A DNA stretch of 64,000 nucleotides from Peromyscus leucopus. Lineage: Eukaryota > Chordata > Mammalia > Rodentia > Cricetidae. The stretch spans positions 10,612,501-10,676,500 of the forward strand of contig NC_051069.1 of NCBI RefSeq assembly GCF_004664715.2, in the 5' to 3' direction. The position numbers were made by a program, and so were the translations under genes. The notes under the pieces were generated by a model. That model saw only the letters and a program-made list of their open reading frames with translations, did not search any database and was not told the origin of the DNA. Positions 50,599 through 62,530 of the stretch are shown here, one piece after another. Within the stretch, counting starts at the first letter, position 1; every line of letters starts with the position of its first letter.

Positions 50599-51249
50599 CC
50601 TGTGTAGCCAGCTTTCTTGGACCACCAGCCCCAAAATCATGACATGGAGACTTATTATTAATGATGACTGCTCAGCCTTAGCTTAAACTTGTTTCTAGCT
50701 AGCTATTTTTTTTTTTAAAGATTTATTTATTTATTATGTATACAGAAGAGGGTGCCAGATCTCATTACAGATGGTTGTGAGCCACCATGTGGGTGCTGGG
50801 AATTGAACTCAGGACCTCTGGAAGAGCAGTCGGTGCTCTTAACCTCTGAGCCATCTCTCTGGCCCCGCTAGCTATTTTTTTAAAACTTAAATTAACCCAT
50901 TTCTATTCATCTATGTGCTGCCCCGAGGCTTGTTTACCTCATCTATGTATTGTCCATTCTGTTTTTCTGCTTCTCCATGTCTGACTGGCTGGCTGGTTCC
51001 CCTTTTCTCTCTGCCCACCAGCCCCACTTATCCCTCCTCTGCCCAGCTATTGGCCATTCAGTTTTTTTTTTATTAGACCAATCAGGTGCCTTAGGCAGGC
51101 AAGGTGAAACAGCAGCACATCTTTACGTAATTAAACAAATGCAGCAGCCACAAATGCAACACATCTTTGCCTAGTTAAACCACGATCCTTCAACACAAGC
51201 ACACGCAACACATCTTTCCATAGTTAGACAAATATGCTATTCCACAACA
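50599..51249 (-). mobile_element. solitary ERV LTR carrying a B2
   Basis: The reverse complement starts TGTTGTGGAATAGCATATTT. 'ttattagaccaatcaggtgc' holds a reverse AATAAA-like signal. agcat(t/g) flanks it at 50593-50598 and 51250-51255, five of six bases matching. Removing the B2 leaves about 480 bp, similar to 31648-32081. Confidence 0.75.
50711..50866 (-). repeat. B2 SINE with 13-bp target duplication
   Basis: Full reverse-complement B2 ('aaagatttatttatttatta' to 'gagccatctctctggcccc'). gctagctattttt is identical at 50698-50710 and 50867-50879. Youngest layer of a three-layer nest. Confidence 0.95.
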
Positions 51250-51378
51250 AGCATGTGTTCATTTTCTCTCGGCTCTTGACTGCGGGTGCGATGTGGCCAG
51301 CTGTCTCAAGCCGCTGCTGGGACTGCCCCACACTGACGGGTTGTAACCTGGGACTGTGAGCTAGAAGGAACCCCAGTC

Positions 51379-51761
51379 ACCTAGGCTGTGTTTTGTCAGG
51401 GTGTTCTAGGACAGCAATGGGACAGGAAAGTAGGACATGGCATAAGCCAGAGGGGAGGATTTGGAGGGAACAGCTGGTGGGAGATGCCACAGGGAAGCTG
51501 CCGCTTAGAACGCAGGGGCCCTGGGGAGCGCTATGGGCTGCAACTTGGGAGATGAGGCTGGAGCGGGAAGCCAGGCAGATCGCCAGGGGCTGTCTAAGCA
51601 GGCGGCCTTACCTGGTCTGCATGGGTAGCCCCTCTTTTCAGCTTTGAGTGTCCTGTTGCTCAGTGGACTCTGTGCTCACCCCCCAGTAAGCCATTTTGAG
51701 ATGTGTGTTCTCTGTCCTAAGAAAGCATTTTAAAAAAGAAAGTGACATGGGCAGATATTTC
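51379..51761. other. unique sequence
   Basis: GC-richer, no repeat recognised, no exon pattern. Confidence 0.45.
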
Positions 51762-51771
51762 CTTTTTTTTA

Positions 51772-51832
<61 letters not shown>

Positions 51833-51834
51833 TC

Positions 51835-51889
<55 letters not shown>
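51762..51889. repeat. compound microsatellite T-A-(AT)n-(CT)n-(GT)n
   Basis: T-run, 19 A, about 21 AT units, a short CTCC link, about 13 CT units, then about 15 GT units, ending in the tail of a B3 SINE. Confidence 0.98.
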
Positions 51890-51890
<1 letters not shown>

Positions 51891-52021
51891 ATATAGGTGC
51901 CATGGCACTTGAGTGAATGTCAAAAAACCTGCAGGACTGGTTCTTTCCCTCTGTCATACGGGTCCTGGGAATCGAACTCACATTGGCAGCTTCCTTTTTC
52001 CACTGAGCCATCTCACTGGCC
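51890..52021 (-). repeat. B3-like SINE
   Basis: 'caggactggttctttccctc', 'gtcctgggaatcgaactcac', head 'gagccatctcactggccc'. Confidence 0.8.
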
Positions 52022-53308
52022 CAAAGCAAGTTTTGCTTTTCCTTTCTCGTGGACCTCTGGTGTGAGAGAGATGGAGGTTGTCTTCCACACTGGCAAAATT
52101 TCTCTTATGAGCCAGGGCTGATGGCCTTGGATTCTCTCTGGTCCCTGGGAACCCCTGTTGTCATAGAAACAGGTCTTATTTAGTCCTCAGCGGCACTCAC
52201 ACATGACCTGCTGCTGCAAGCATTGCTCATTCAGAAGAGCCCCCCACATCTGGGTGAGCATTCCACAGGTGTCCCTGACGCCGGCCTCACGGTGTTCTTG
52301 CTCTGCTTTTTTCGTTGTTACCTCCAGCGGGTTCCCGTCCTTGTTGGTGGCTCTGCTGTTTGTACCTCTGACATATTTTAGGTGTATCTTATTTTCATGA
52401 AAAATGAATTTATGTTTTAATTCTACAGTTCCTTCTTGCTTTGGGTTTGTCTTTAGAAAAAAATAAAGTGGTGGAGGGGATTGGTCATATCATTTACAAA
52501 TCTGCTGTCATATTAGAAAGACGGTTATTGGCCTTGGGAGGGAGAATGGAGCAGAAATGAGGCAAGAAGACCAGAGATGGTTGGGTCTGTGGGGAGGTTG
52601 CTTCTGCACTAGGAGGTTGGTGTTGGGGCAGAAACGGACAGTGTAGCTCCTGGTCATGTATAAGGATGATATTGATGTACCTTAGGTAAATGGCCAGTTT
52701 AACATGTTCTGGAATGGGGTGGACTGGGATGGGAGGACCGGAATATTCCAGGGCAAGCTGCTGGTATGGCTGAGAATTCACATGGACTTCCTATTCCAGT
52801 CTGTGGCTTTCTGTCAACTTCAAAGCTACAAGCATTTGGTCAGGCGAGGCCTTCTAGGAAGGGCAAAGGGATGTTGCTGTTTCCGCCCTTCAAAGTGAGG
52901 AATTGGCTCCTGCAGGCCTTTCCACTCATGTCCTCAGACACCGTGGCCATGTGTATGTTAGATGCGATGTCTTTGCTTCTGTTCCCCAGCTGTGACTGAT
53001 GGGAACAGCAGCCAGATGCTGTGTCTTACCAACCAGGCCTTCTCCTTTCACCTTGCTTCCTCCTGGGCTCTGTTTCTTGACTCACTCAACGGCGCCAGCC
53101 TCACCTCCTAGGTGCCTCCCACACACAGCTCTGACCACCCACAAGCAACATTTGCAGTCATTTAACTTAAGCTACCTACCAACCACACTGTGTAGAGTCC
53201 TGAGCGGCTAAGCTAGCTATTGAAGCTCTTAGGATTTTACTTTAACTAGAGTTATTATTAGATCCTCCAGTCCTTAGGACTTTCTGCTCAAAAACTCCCA
53301 GAACTACT
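52022..53308. other. unique sequence
   Basis: About 1.3 kb without repeats. GTTGTCATAGAAAC at 52157-52170 is RFX X-box-like. No convincing exon. Confidence 0.5.
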
Positions 53309-53414
53309 GGACCAGCAAGATAGCTTAGCAAGGAAAGGCGATTGCTGTCAAGCCTGGCAACCTGGGTTCGATGCCTTGAACCCACATGATGGAAAGAGAA
53401 CTGACTGCCAAAAC

Positions 53415-53468
<54 letters not shown>

Positions 53469-53530
53469 CCGTGGTGTGTTCACATCCACTTACACAAAAT
53501 AAATGAATAAAATACATACATGTAATTTTA
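53309..53530 (+). repeat. B3 SINE with (AC)n inside the tail
   Basis: 'accagcaagatagcttagca', 'tgctgtcaagcctggcaacc', about 24 AC units (53417-53465), then 'cacaaaataaatgaataaaa'. Confidence 0.9.
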
Positions 53531-53607
53531 AGTCTAAAAATAAATACTAGAACTGTGGCTTCACCCTGTGTTGAAATGCTCTGTTTTCATTTAAAATGGT
53601 GCTTCTA

Positions 53608-53682
53608 GGGCTGGGGGTGTGGCTCGATGTTAGAATACTTATTAAGCATGCAAAAGGCCCCGGATTTGAATTCTAGCACCTC
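53608..53682 (+). repeat. ID SINE
   Basis: 'gggctgggggtgtggctcga', 'agcatgcaaaaggccccgga', 'tttgaattctagcacctc', A-rich tail. Confidence 0.8.
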
Positions 53683-53756
53683 AAAAAACAAACAGGTAAA
53701 AAACTAAAATGATGTTCATATAAGTCAAGACATTTAGAGAACTTTAAACGCTTGGG

Positions 53757-53971
53757 AGGGAGCTGAGGATGTAGTCCAGTGGGTAGAGGGTTTGCCTAGC
53801 AGGCACAAAGCCCTGGGTTCAACCCCAGCATCACAGAAATTGAGCTTGGTGTTAGACACAAGTAATCCCAGTGCTGGGAGGTGGAGGCAGGAGGATCAGG
53901 AGTTCAACTTCATCCTCAGCTACATAATGAGTGCGAGGCCAGACAGGGCTACACAAGACCTTGTCTTAAAT
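53757..53971 (+). repeat. B4 SINE
   Basis: ID-like 'agctgaggatgtagtccagt' and 'cagcatcacag', B1-like 'gtaatcccagtgctgggagg', 'cagctacataatgagtgcga', tail (ATA)n. Confidence 0.95.
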
Positions 53972-53985
53972 AATAATAATATTAT

Positions 53986-54757
53986 CACCACCAACAAAAT
54001 CTTGGGAGGATGCTTATGCTCTTGTAGAAAAGAAAAAAAGAAGATACAAAATTATATAACTTCAGGCATGTTAAAAAGCAAAATTGTGAGGGCAGGAGGC
54101 AGCCCTGCCCCCCCCCAACCCTCCTATATGCACTCCTAATTCCCTTCCAAATGACTCCAGAACCGCATGTGTTTGTAACCAAGCAAATGAAGTCTGTCTT
54201 GGCTTCTAACCCTTGACTGAGGAGGTAATGTTCTCTTGGGGTCATAAGGTCAGATTGTCTATTCACAGGAAGCTGAGCTCTGGGTGCCGTCAGAGGGAGA
54301 ATATTCATCCGTGCGGTCAAGTATTATTTGTGAGATTGTATTTTTTTCCTGGAACAAATGAGTCTTTGGGTGGTGATGCCTACTATTCCGGATACACTGT
54401 TGGACAAGAAAAGCTGTAGTTGAAGGAGAAAACCTCTCCACTCTCCACCCTAACAAGCCCCCAGCCCCTGTGGCCCTTCCTGGACAAGCCTGCTGGTGTC
54501 CAATGTAGGGCAGTGGTAGAGGAGAGATGTGGCCATCCATTGCTAGAAAGGAAAGAAGATGACTTCAGGAGCCTCTCGCTAGTTTTAGGAAGATATGTCA
54601 TTCCTAGAGAAGGGTAAGATGAGTTTGTGGGGAAAGAGGTGAGGAGCCAGAGAACAGCCAGGAAGAGAGGAGAGGAAGAGTGAGACAGGACTGTAATTCA
54701 GGTCCACGTGAAATCAGTCTTCAGATCTTCTTCAGTGGAAGGCTGAAACCTGTGCTG
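53986..54757. other. unique sequence
   Basis: No repeat recognised apart from a short C-run at 54110. No exon pattern. Confidence 0.45.
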
Positions 54758-55118
54758 CTTAGCGTCAACTGTCAACTTGCTAGAGCCTAGAGCCCCCTGG
54801 GGAGAGAGATTGATGGAGGAATTACTGAGATGAGGTTGGCCTATGGGCGTGTCTATAGGGGACTGGTTTGTTAATTGGCCCAAGCCCACTGTGGGCAGCA
54901 CCCTTCCCTAGGCTGGGCCTAGTGAAGAAAGTGAGCAGGCATGCGGGGTGTATTCATTTCTCTCTGCTCTTGACTTTGGATATGATGTGACTACCTGCTT
55001 GAGTTCCTGCCTTGACTTGCCTGAAATAATGGATAGTAACCTGGAATGGTCAGGCAAATAGACTCTTCTTTCCCCTAAGTTGTTTTTGGTCAGAATATTT
55101 GTTACAGCAACAGAACAT
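54758..55118 (+). mobile_element. TTGACA-family LTR-type repeat
   Basis: 'cgtcaactgtcaacttgcta', 'ttaattggcccaagcccact', 'tctctctgctcttgactttg', 'ttgttacagcaacagaaca'. Near full length, uninterrupted; useful for comparison with 50377-51378. Confidence 0.85.
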
Positions 55119-55342
55119 CTCTCCCTTTAGGTCATAGGTCACTGTAGGCTTTCCAGACTTCTCTGTGGCTGAGTGGAGCACCCTCATGGAGAGCCACTAG
55201 GCCCAGGGATCACCACTGCTCCCTAGGAGCAAATACCTGGAGGTAGTGAAGAGATCTGGCTCACCTTCCCCAGAAGGCTCCCAGGACAAGCCTGTCCCAG
55301 GACTTTCACATTCAAATGCTTAGGAAAACAGATGAGAAATCA

Positions 55343-55482
55343 GGTGGTAGTGGAGCACATCTTTAATTCCAGCACTCAGAGGCAAGCAGATCTCTGAGTT
55401 GGAGGCCAGCCTGGTCTACAGAGTGAGTTCCAGGACAGCCAGGGCTACACAGAAAAATCCTGTCCAAAAAAAAAAAAAAAAA
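55343..55482 (+). repeat. B1 SINE
   Basis: 'caggtggtagtggagcacat' to 'aaaatcctgtcc', then a 17-base A-run. Older B1 type. Confidence 0.92.
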
Positions 55483-56034
55483 GAAAAGAAAAAAGGGTAA
55501 GACAGAAATAGCTACCATGTTAATCAAAGTCTTTCCATGTTCCTGTCTTATGAGCATCAAATGAGCATCAATCATAATTTAGTGTTGATTTATGCTTTTT
55601 GAATGGCCAACATTTCAGGAATAAGCTAAAAGCCATTTTTACACTCAAAAGAGGAAAACACCCCATGGCCAGCTACTTGGGGGGGGGGGTGTAAGGCTAG
55701 AGGTTTAGAGTAAGCCACTGACAGGGCTGGGAACGTAACAGCAATGAACACAGATTGTGAGAAGCCCTGAGAGGTCACCTGGTCCATCCCGCTGCATATC
55801 CGAGAGGCATATCTGAACAAGACGCAGAGTCTGATCCCACTGTGTCAGAGCTGCCCCTCGGAATGCAGTTCAAAAGGAGTTTGGCTTTCCCCACTCTGCG
55901 GGCTCCAGAAAGTAGGACACTCGTGGCTTTATGGAAACTGGAGCAGATGGTCCCTCGAAGTCTTTGCTGGAACACCCCAGCTTGTGGGTGGGCAACATCC
56001 CTTTAGGTGCTATCACCTATGGAGAGGGAAGGTG

Positions 56035-56036
<2 letters not shown>
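55483..56036. other. unique sequence
   Basis: G-run at 55679-55689. 'cctgagaggtcacctggtcc' at 55766 resembles old mammalian repeats, too weak to call. Confidence 0.45.

Positions 56037-56079
<43 letters not shown>
56037..56079. repeat. (AC)n microsatellite
   Basis: About 20 AC units ending in (AGAC)n. Confidence 0.97.
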
Positions 56080-56083
<4 letters not shown>

Positions 56084-56137
56084 GACAGCTTCCTTGGGGA
56101 CTGAATTTTCTAAACTTATTTTTAGGTATTTATTTAT

Positions 56138-56306
56138 TCATTGAGATAGGCTGGCTTTGCACTCACAATGTTGCCAAAGGTAACTTTGAATTCCCAATTT
56201 TCCTGCTTCCAGCTGAGTGCTGGGATTACATACAGATGGGCACCACCATGATTTATGTAGTGCTAGAGATGGAACCCAGGGCCTTGCACCCTACCAATGG
56301 GTTACA
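56138..56306 (-). repeat. B4 SINE, diverged
   Basis: 'ttgagataggctggctttgc', 'gagtgctgggattacataca', 'gatggaacccagggccttgc'. Confidence 0.8.
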
Positions 56307-56317
56307 TTCAGACTTTT

Positions 56318-56544
56318 AAAAATATTTATTTTATTTTAATTATGTGTGTGTGTGTGTCTAAAGGTTCCAATGGACAGAATAAGAGGTATGTGTGGGGGGA
56401 AATCAGCAAGATGGCTCAGTGGTTAAAGGCACTTGCTGCCAAGTCTGACAACTGGGTGCTACGTGGTGGAATCAGAGAGCAGAAATGGAAGTGATCTCAC
56501 ATTTACACATGGGCACCACCCACTCAATGTGATCAAATAAAATA
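56318..56544 (+). repeat. B3A tail fragment (-) then B3 SINE (+)
   Basis: 56318-56372 is a minus-strand B3A tail ('tatttattttattttaatta', (TG)n). 56399-56544 is a plus-strand B3: 'aatcagcaagatggctcagt', 'aggcacttgctgccaagtct', A-rich end. Confidence 0.75.
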
Positions 56545-57475
56545 GGCCACGTGGGTACAACCTGGCAAGGTCTCTCTAGTACTTACAAACGTACTTCTCG
56601 AAAATGCGAAGACATGGATGTTTTGTTAGGCTTCTCCCACGGGGCGGGGCCAGAGCCCAGAGAAGTGTGATTAACCCGGAGTGTCAGAGTCTCAGTCTTT
56701 GGCCACCCTGAATCCCTCGTGCCTACAGAGCCCCGTTAATGGAGCTGCTGTTTTCCATTTCAGTCTCTTCACAGCCCCCCCCCCCATCCTCTAGGGCAGT
56801 ACAATTAACTCGCTATTAAAGGCGCTCTCTCACTAAGGGAGACGCAGGTGGAAAATAGGTTAGACTTCCCTGCCTATCGCCTCAACCCCGTCTAGATGCT
56901 GGAGTGCTGTCCTTAGGAGCCAGGGACTAGGCAAAGCCACGCCCACCTGGTCAGGCCTGAGCTCTAAAAGCCACACAGTTAGTTCTTCCTGCTTGAACAC
57001 AGTGACTCTTCCTGAGGCCTGGAGGAGAGCATCGCTATCAGTACTCGTGTTCCAGATTCTGGGTCATCTTCCTGCTTCGGCTACCTTCCCAGGAGGCAGC
57101 TGTGTGTGTGTGTGGCAATGTGTGTTGACCTTTTCCCATGTTGCAGGCTTATCTTTTCCAACTTCTAGGTTGTACTGTTCTTAACCCCACACACCTTCTC
57201 CAGTCGAAGCCGCTCAAGCTGGGGAAACATTCTGGAAGAGCACTTGTAGACTTGGGGCTGGAGTCACGGCACAGAGGATCAAAAGGGGAGTTTCAGAAAC
57301 AGAAGTGTGGACTCCGCATGAGCAGTATCAGGTTAGGAAGAGGTCTAGGACTCTACCTCAGCTGAGTCCAGCCTTTTCCCCACTCCAGCCAGGGTTTCAG
57401 GGTTTCCAGAAGCTTTGTCATCCAGGCTAGGTCCTGCCCCCTATGTGACACAGGCCACACTTATGCCTACCCACT
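56545..57475. other. unique sequence
   Basis: About 930 bases with no recognised repeat. No exon pattern convincing. Confidence 0.45.
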
Positions 57476-57553
57476 TCACGAGTGTCTCCCTCTCTCTGTT
57501 TCACTCTCTCTGTCTGTTTGTCTCTTTCTCTGCCTCTGTCTCTGTCTCTGGGG
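57476..57553. repeat. CT-rich low-complexity run
   Basis: Imperfect CTCT/CTGT repeats. Confidence 0.9.
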
Positions 57554-58295
57554 TAGAATTTGCAATTTGCAATTATCTGGAGCCTTGTCACGCACACTAA
57601 GAATGATGGCCACTCCTCTTCTAGGTCCCCTGAGGGCACAGTCCTTACTTCAAGTGGGCTCTTTCTCTGGTTGAGAGAAGCTTCATCCCTTCATCTTGTC
57701 TCCAGAGATTACCCCTCCATCGCTGCCTCCCTCTCAGATAACCCAGCATAATGAGTTTGCACAAAAACAAAAGCCGGGAAGGGGAGGAGGCATCTTCTGG
57801 GGTGCTTGGCAACAGCGGCCTTCAGGCTGGGCCTCTCCTGGAGAACAGAGCTCCATAGCGAGCTGGTCACCTGGGGCACAGTGTCTGCAGCCTCAGGAGT
57901 GCAGGGGCAGAAGCCTCACCCCAGCCAGCCCCAGCCCTGGTCACCTCACATTTGGTCATCACAGCCTTCTGCATGTACAACTCCAGGAAGGCAGAGCCGT
58001 GAATTCATTCTGTTCCCGTTGACTTCAGGCTGGGGCCTCGCACACACAGGAAGTACCCAGCAGGGTTTAAAGAGGAAGGAAAGAGAGGGAGGAAGGCAGG
58101 GAAGGTTTGTTTTCTTGTTTCCCCTGTCTCACCTTTCGGCTTCTCCCAGCTTGTAGGAAGAGGGTGAGAGGAAGAGCAGCTTCCTCTCCAGAAGAGCTTC
58201 CCAGGCCAGAGAGAGGAGAGAGCACCCAGTACCACTGAGGATTGCTGATGACAAGCCTCACCTTTCCTTGGGGAGCTGTGACATCACACCCGAGG
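57554..58295. other. unique sequence
   Basis: No repeat recognised; GC-rich at 57790-57960. No splice pair stood out. Confidence 0.45.
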
Positions 58296-58420
58296 AAAAC
58301 AACTGGAAGGAGCAAGGATTCATTTTAGCTCACGGTTCTGGGGCGTCAGTACTTGGCCCCACGGTTTGGGGGCTGTAGTAAGGGTTACCAGGCATGGTGC
58401 ATTTTCTGTCAGCACATGAA
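58296..58420 (-). mobile_element. LTR-type repeat fragment
   Basis: 'aactggaaggagcaaggatt' and 'cattttagctcacggttctg' resemble the antisense start of MT/TTGACA-type repeats. Confidence 0.5.
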
Positions 58421-58439
58421 CTTCTGGAAGATATTTCAT

Positions 58440-58990
58440 ATCTAAGTCACAAAAGGAACTGATGGAGGATTTATATGTTTCTATAAATCAACAAGACAAA
58501 CCCAATAAACACATAAGCAAAACATTCAGAACAGCCACTCTTCCGAGGATGGGGGTACAACTGGCAAATGAACATATGAAAAAATGCTTGACCCCACAGT
58601 CATCAGATTAGCCCTACACAGAATGGCTAAAATCATAGCCTGACACTGTCAAGTGCGGACAAGGATATGGAACAACTGAAACTCTCCTTTACTGTCAGTG
58701 AAATGGTAAATGGGTACAGTCCCTCTGTAAAAACTCAAGTGTCAGGAAACCTGAATATAGTCATATTCATAAACTGGACTCTGGGAATATAACTAATAAG
58801 TTTGTTTATGCATCTGCCCAAAGTCACATTCAGGGATGTTCATAGCCAGGCTCCTTGTAGAAGTCACAAACCAGAAACTATCCAAATACTCACAGTGATG
58901 GATGGTAAGTGAAATGTGTATTTTAGGCAGCACAGCTGTGTACATCAGGAGCAGGAACGTGGCCACATGGGGGCATCTCACAAATATGAT
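58440..58990 (+). mobile_element. old L1 ORF2 3'-part fragment
   Basis: 'gcaaatgaacatatgaaaaa', 'agaatggctaaaatcatagc', 'gacaaggatatggaacaact', 'aaatactcacagtgatggat' follow the end of L1 ORF2 in order. Heavily decayed with stops and gaps; older type than the 41.7-kb copy. Confidence 0.75.
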
Positions 58991-59539
58991 GTTGAGTCTA
59001 AGCTGCCAGACGCTGGGTGCCAGCTTGATGAGTCCACTACTGTAAAGACAGGCGGGCCTTAAGCCTTTGATATCAGAAGTCAGGCTGGTTGTAACCCTCG
59101 GGGAGGAGCGACTCTGGAGTGATGGAACATTCTTCCTCCTGAGCTGGGTCACCCTCACCCCCAGGTTTGCTCACTCTGATAAGATCAGCATTGTATGAGG
59201 TTGCCTGAGTCTTCTCTCTCTCTATTATAACAACAACAGGGCTAATTTTTTAAAGGCAGGGTGTAAGGACTGGAAAGTCAACACTGTCCCAAAATGCTCA
59301 GTTGGTAAAAGTCCACTGTCCTTAAGAGGCATCGCCTATGGGACGCTATCCTCAATTCTTCTTGACTCCCAAGGAATCTGAGCCTTTTCTTTGCTGAGCC
59401 TCTTACAGGCTTTATACAGCCTACCTTTTATAAAACTCCTACTTCCTGCCGATGAAAGCAGACTGAGGTTGGGAGATACATATGGCCACTGCATAACAAT
59501 ATTGACAATTTATAATGTGTAATCTCTTTAAAACTGTTT
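58991..59539. other. unique sequence
   Basis: No clear repeat or gene signal. Confidence 0.45.
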
Positions 59540-59877
59540 AGTATTTATATTTATGTGTGTGTGTGACTGTGTGAATGCATGTGTGTGCACCTGTGCGTGC
59601 ACACATGTGTAGGTATGTATGAGAGCATCTGATGTTCTTCTCTGTCCCTATCCACTTATTCCTTTGAGGCAGGAGCTCTCCTTGAAACTCGGACTTGTCT
59701 TTTCTCAGCGCGACTGGAAAGCTATCAAGCCCCAGGGGATTTTCCTGTATCTGCCCACACCAGGGCTGGGGATATTGGTGTATGCACCAGCTTGTTATGT
59801 GGGTGCTGGGATCCCAAATCCAGTCCTCTCGATTGCATAGTAAACACTCCTAGCTGCTAAGCCATCTCTCTAGCCCC
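59540..59877 (-). repeat. composite SINE
   Basis: TG-rich tail, 'ggcaggagctctccttgaaa', 'gttatgtgggtgctgggatc', head 'taagccatctctctagcccc'. Confidence 0.7.
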
Positions 59878-59887
59878 AAGGCTACAG

Positions 59888-60218
59888 TTTCTGTCTAAAA
59901 TGACCTCCTAAGACTGTGTGTTGAAGGCTTGGCTTCCAGCCTGCGCCATTATTGAGAGACAGGAGCTCCTGTAAGAGGTAGAAGTGAAATCATAGTGGGT
60001 GTGCCCCTGAAGGGAACCAGCCCCATCCCCCATCTCCCCCCTCCTCCGCTCCCACCCCCTCTCCTTGCTTCTTGACGACAGTGAGATGAACAGGCCATAA
60101 TGTCCTATGGTGCCATGAACCCAAAGTGACAGAGCCAAGCAACTATGGGCTGCAAGTTCCCAAACCCTGAGCCCAAATAAACATGTCCTATTTGTTTTGC
60201 CACAGCGAGGGAAAGCTG
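59888..60218 (+). mobile_element. MaLR-like LTR remnant
   Basis: 'aaaatgacctcctaagactg', 'aaccctgagcccaaataaac' (AATAAA), 'tttgttttgccacagcgagg'. The end layout resembles MaLR LTRs. Confidence 0.5.
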
Positions 60219-60291
60219 GCCAAGCTGGATGTATTTATTCAGTTCTTTAGTGGGCCTAGTGTGGTGCTAGGCACTTGCCTGCCTGGATATT

Positions 60292-60507
60292 TTTTCTTTG
60301 AGACAAGCTCTCATATAACCCAGGCTGACTTCAAGCCCTCCATGTAGCTGAGGGTAATCGGAAACTTCTGACCCTCCTGCCTCCAATTCCCGAGTGCCGA
60401 GATGACAGGTCTGTGCCACCACAGCCTGTTTATGGTACCAGGGATCAAACACCGGGGATGCTTGCTAGGCAAGTACTCTACCCACTGAGCCACATCCTCA
60501 GCCCTGG
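60292..60507 (-). repeat. B4 SINE
   Basis: 'tttgagacaagctctcatat', 'gccgagatgacaggtctgtg', ID-like 'gcttgctaggcaagtactct', 'gagccacatcctcagccctg'. Confidence 0.95.
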
Positions 60508-62174
60508 ATTTCTTAATACAACTCAACCCTGTGAGGAGACACCACCTCCCTTTAGTACAAACCCACTTGTTCATACTCACAGAACCACGGGGTCAGTGTA
60601 GAATGGAGTCAGTGTGAAGCTCCGGTGCCCTCTTGAAACCGTGACTGGGGAATAAGGGAAGGAAGAAAGAGAAGGAGAAGGGCAGAGGAAGGGAGGGAAG
60701 GAAACCAGAGGCCGCCCCCTTCTCCATGTCTGAGAAGAGGCCCACTGGTAGCCTGCTCCACAGGGGAAAGAGAGCTCACCAAGCCTGGGGACGCAACAGC
60801 GGGTGTCCCTCCCCAGCTGGGGTCCTGCTTGTGAGGAAACACAGTTGTCGACCCCAAGTCTGCCCGGAGGAGCTCCTCATCAGGTCTGCACCAGAGGCAG
60901 GGTTAGTTCTCAGTTTAATCCAATGTTTACTTTCTTTTTTCCACACCCTCTCCCCCACCCGTGGCTCCCTTTGAAGAACAGCCTCGGGGGTTCATGTTGC
61001 AGCATCAGATGGATCGGAGCGAGCGGCATCTCACTTTAGTAGCAGCAGTCTCTAAAACAGCATAAGCCCCCGAGGGTGCCCGGCGCACAGACGTCTGCAC
61101 GAAGCTGAGGGCACAGCAGGGTGGGGCTGTCTGCTGCTGCTGTGGGGATTAGGAGACAACCCAAGCTGTGGGCAGATACAGAAATGCAGTTATGTGGGTG
61201 AACAAGACTCCAGGAGTACACAGAGCTTCACATGCACAGACACATTCATGGGCACCCATGTGAGCTCAGGGGTCTGCCTGCACGCATGCATGTGACATGC
61301 ACGTACAGAGACACTCTCATGTTCATGAATATCGAAGAGGTAGTGGCTTCTGAAAGGAGCAAGATTTTGTCCTCAGCTTCCGGCCACTGGCAGTCTCCTG
61401 AACCCATCTCTGAAATGTCCCTCCTTTTCTCCACCCCAGGCCACAGTCCCAGTCTTTCTAACCCTTACCTGGACCACCTGAGGTAGTCTCAGGGTGAATG
61501 CCTTCCCTGTCCTGACCCACCCTTTAGCCCCTCCTACGTGCTGTATCGGCGTCACATGAGTATCAGGCAAACCTGACATCTTTCCCCTGCTCTGAAAACT
61601 TGGTCTTCCCATTCCTACAAGACCAAGTTCAAAGCAGTTGGCCCTCCAAATAATGTTAGGTTTCTGATCCTGACTGGACTCAGTCCCTGAACATGAGTCC
61701 CCAGGATGAGGACGCCCATACGAAGCGTAATGCCTCTGCTCTTGCTGGATTCACACTGAAAAGTCCTTCCATCCTTTCCACCTTTCCTTTTGCTGGGTCT
61801 CTGTTCATCTGTCCTCTAAGGCTCCCTGGAGCTGGCATCTCTCCACTTCCCCCTGACATTCAAGGCTTGCCTACTGCTTTTACCTCGTTTGCTGGGCTTT
61901 TACAGGTACCAGGTGCCTCTGTCCCTTGGGTGCTCATGAGCCCTCCCACTCAACTCCAAGCACTGTGGGTGTGCAAATGAGCTAGCACAGAAGATAGGAC
62001 GGTACCAGTTGGTGGTCCTTCCTAGCCGCGGAACCCTTGGACGACGTGATCTAACTTGTCCGGGCTCAGCACCTACACTGGCAAAGAGGTCCCTCTAGGC
62101 AACCCTAGGTAGTTTGAGCACACATGGAAGGAAAGTTGTTATGTAGATCTTTTCTCCAAACTGGAATATCTGAG
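60508..62174. other. unique sequence
   Basis: About 1.7 kb. Purine-rich patch at 60650-60705. Several open frames up to 95 codons, none recognisable. Confidence 0.5.
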
Positions 62175-62530
62175 AGGGTCATAAGACTCAGGAAGTAAAC
62201 AAAGCGTACAAAGCTCAGAAAGTTCCAGAAATTTACAAGAACCACAAGGATATGTCCAAGGCCATAACTGCCAGGTCTCTTCTCAGATCAGCTGAACTCA
62301 GTCGTCCAGGGAGCTCCAGGGACACAGTTTTCCCCAGATTGTGTTGTCTGTCGCTTGTCATCTGTCACTCGTGCTGAGTGGGCCCTTGAGTCCCCCTGGT
62401 CCCTGTCATCTATATTGCTGTGAGTGCCCAGTTAACTCACTGGTTCACTGATCTAGACTTGGGTGGGATTGTTTGTCTGGGGCGAAGAGATGTTTGTTCT
62501 CCACAGGAAAAGACCCACAGCAGACGCCTG
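62175..62530. mobile_element. dispersed LTR-like repeat, copy B
   Basis: Counterpart of 13631-13990, with 'caggaagtaaacaaagc', 'aactcactggttcac', 'tctggggcgaagagatgtt' and 'cacaggaaaagacccaca' in the same order. Confidence 0.5.

Larger units (their letters stand above)
50377..51378 (+). mobile_element. TTGACA-family repeat, split by an LTR
   Basis: Left part: 'tttaattgtcaacttgacac', 'agaatcatctgggaagaccc', 'gaggggagaaagtgagtact'. Right part from about 51250: 'gcatgtgttcattttctctc', 'ggctcttgactgcgggtgcg', 'gttgtaacctgggactgtga'. The parts are collinear across the LTR. Confidence 0.85.
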
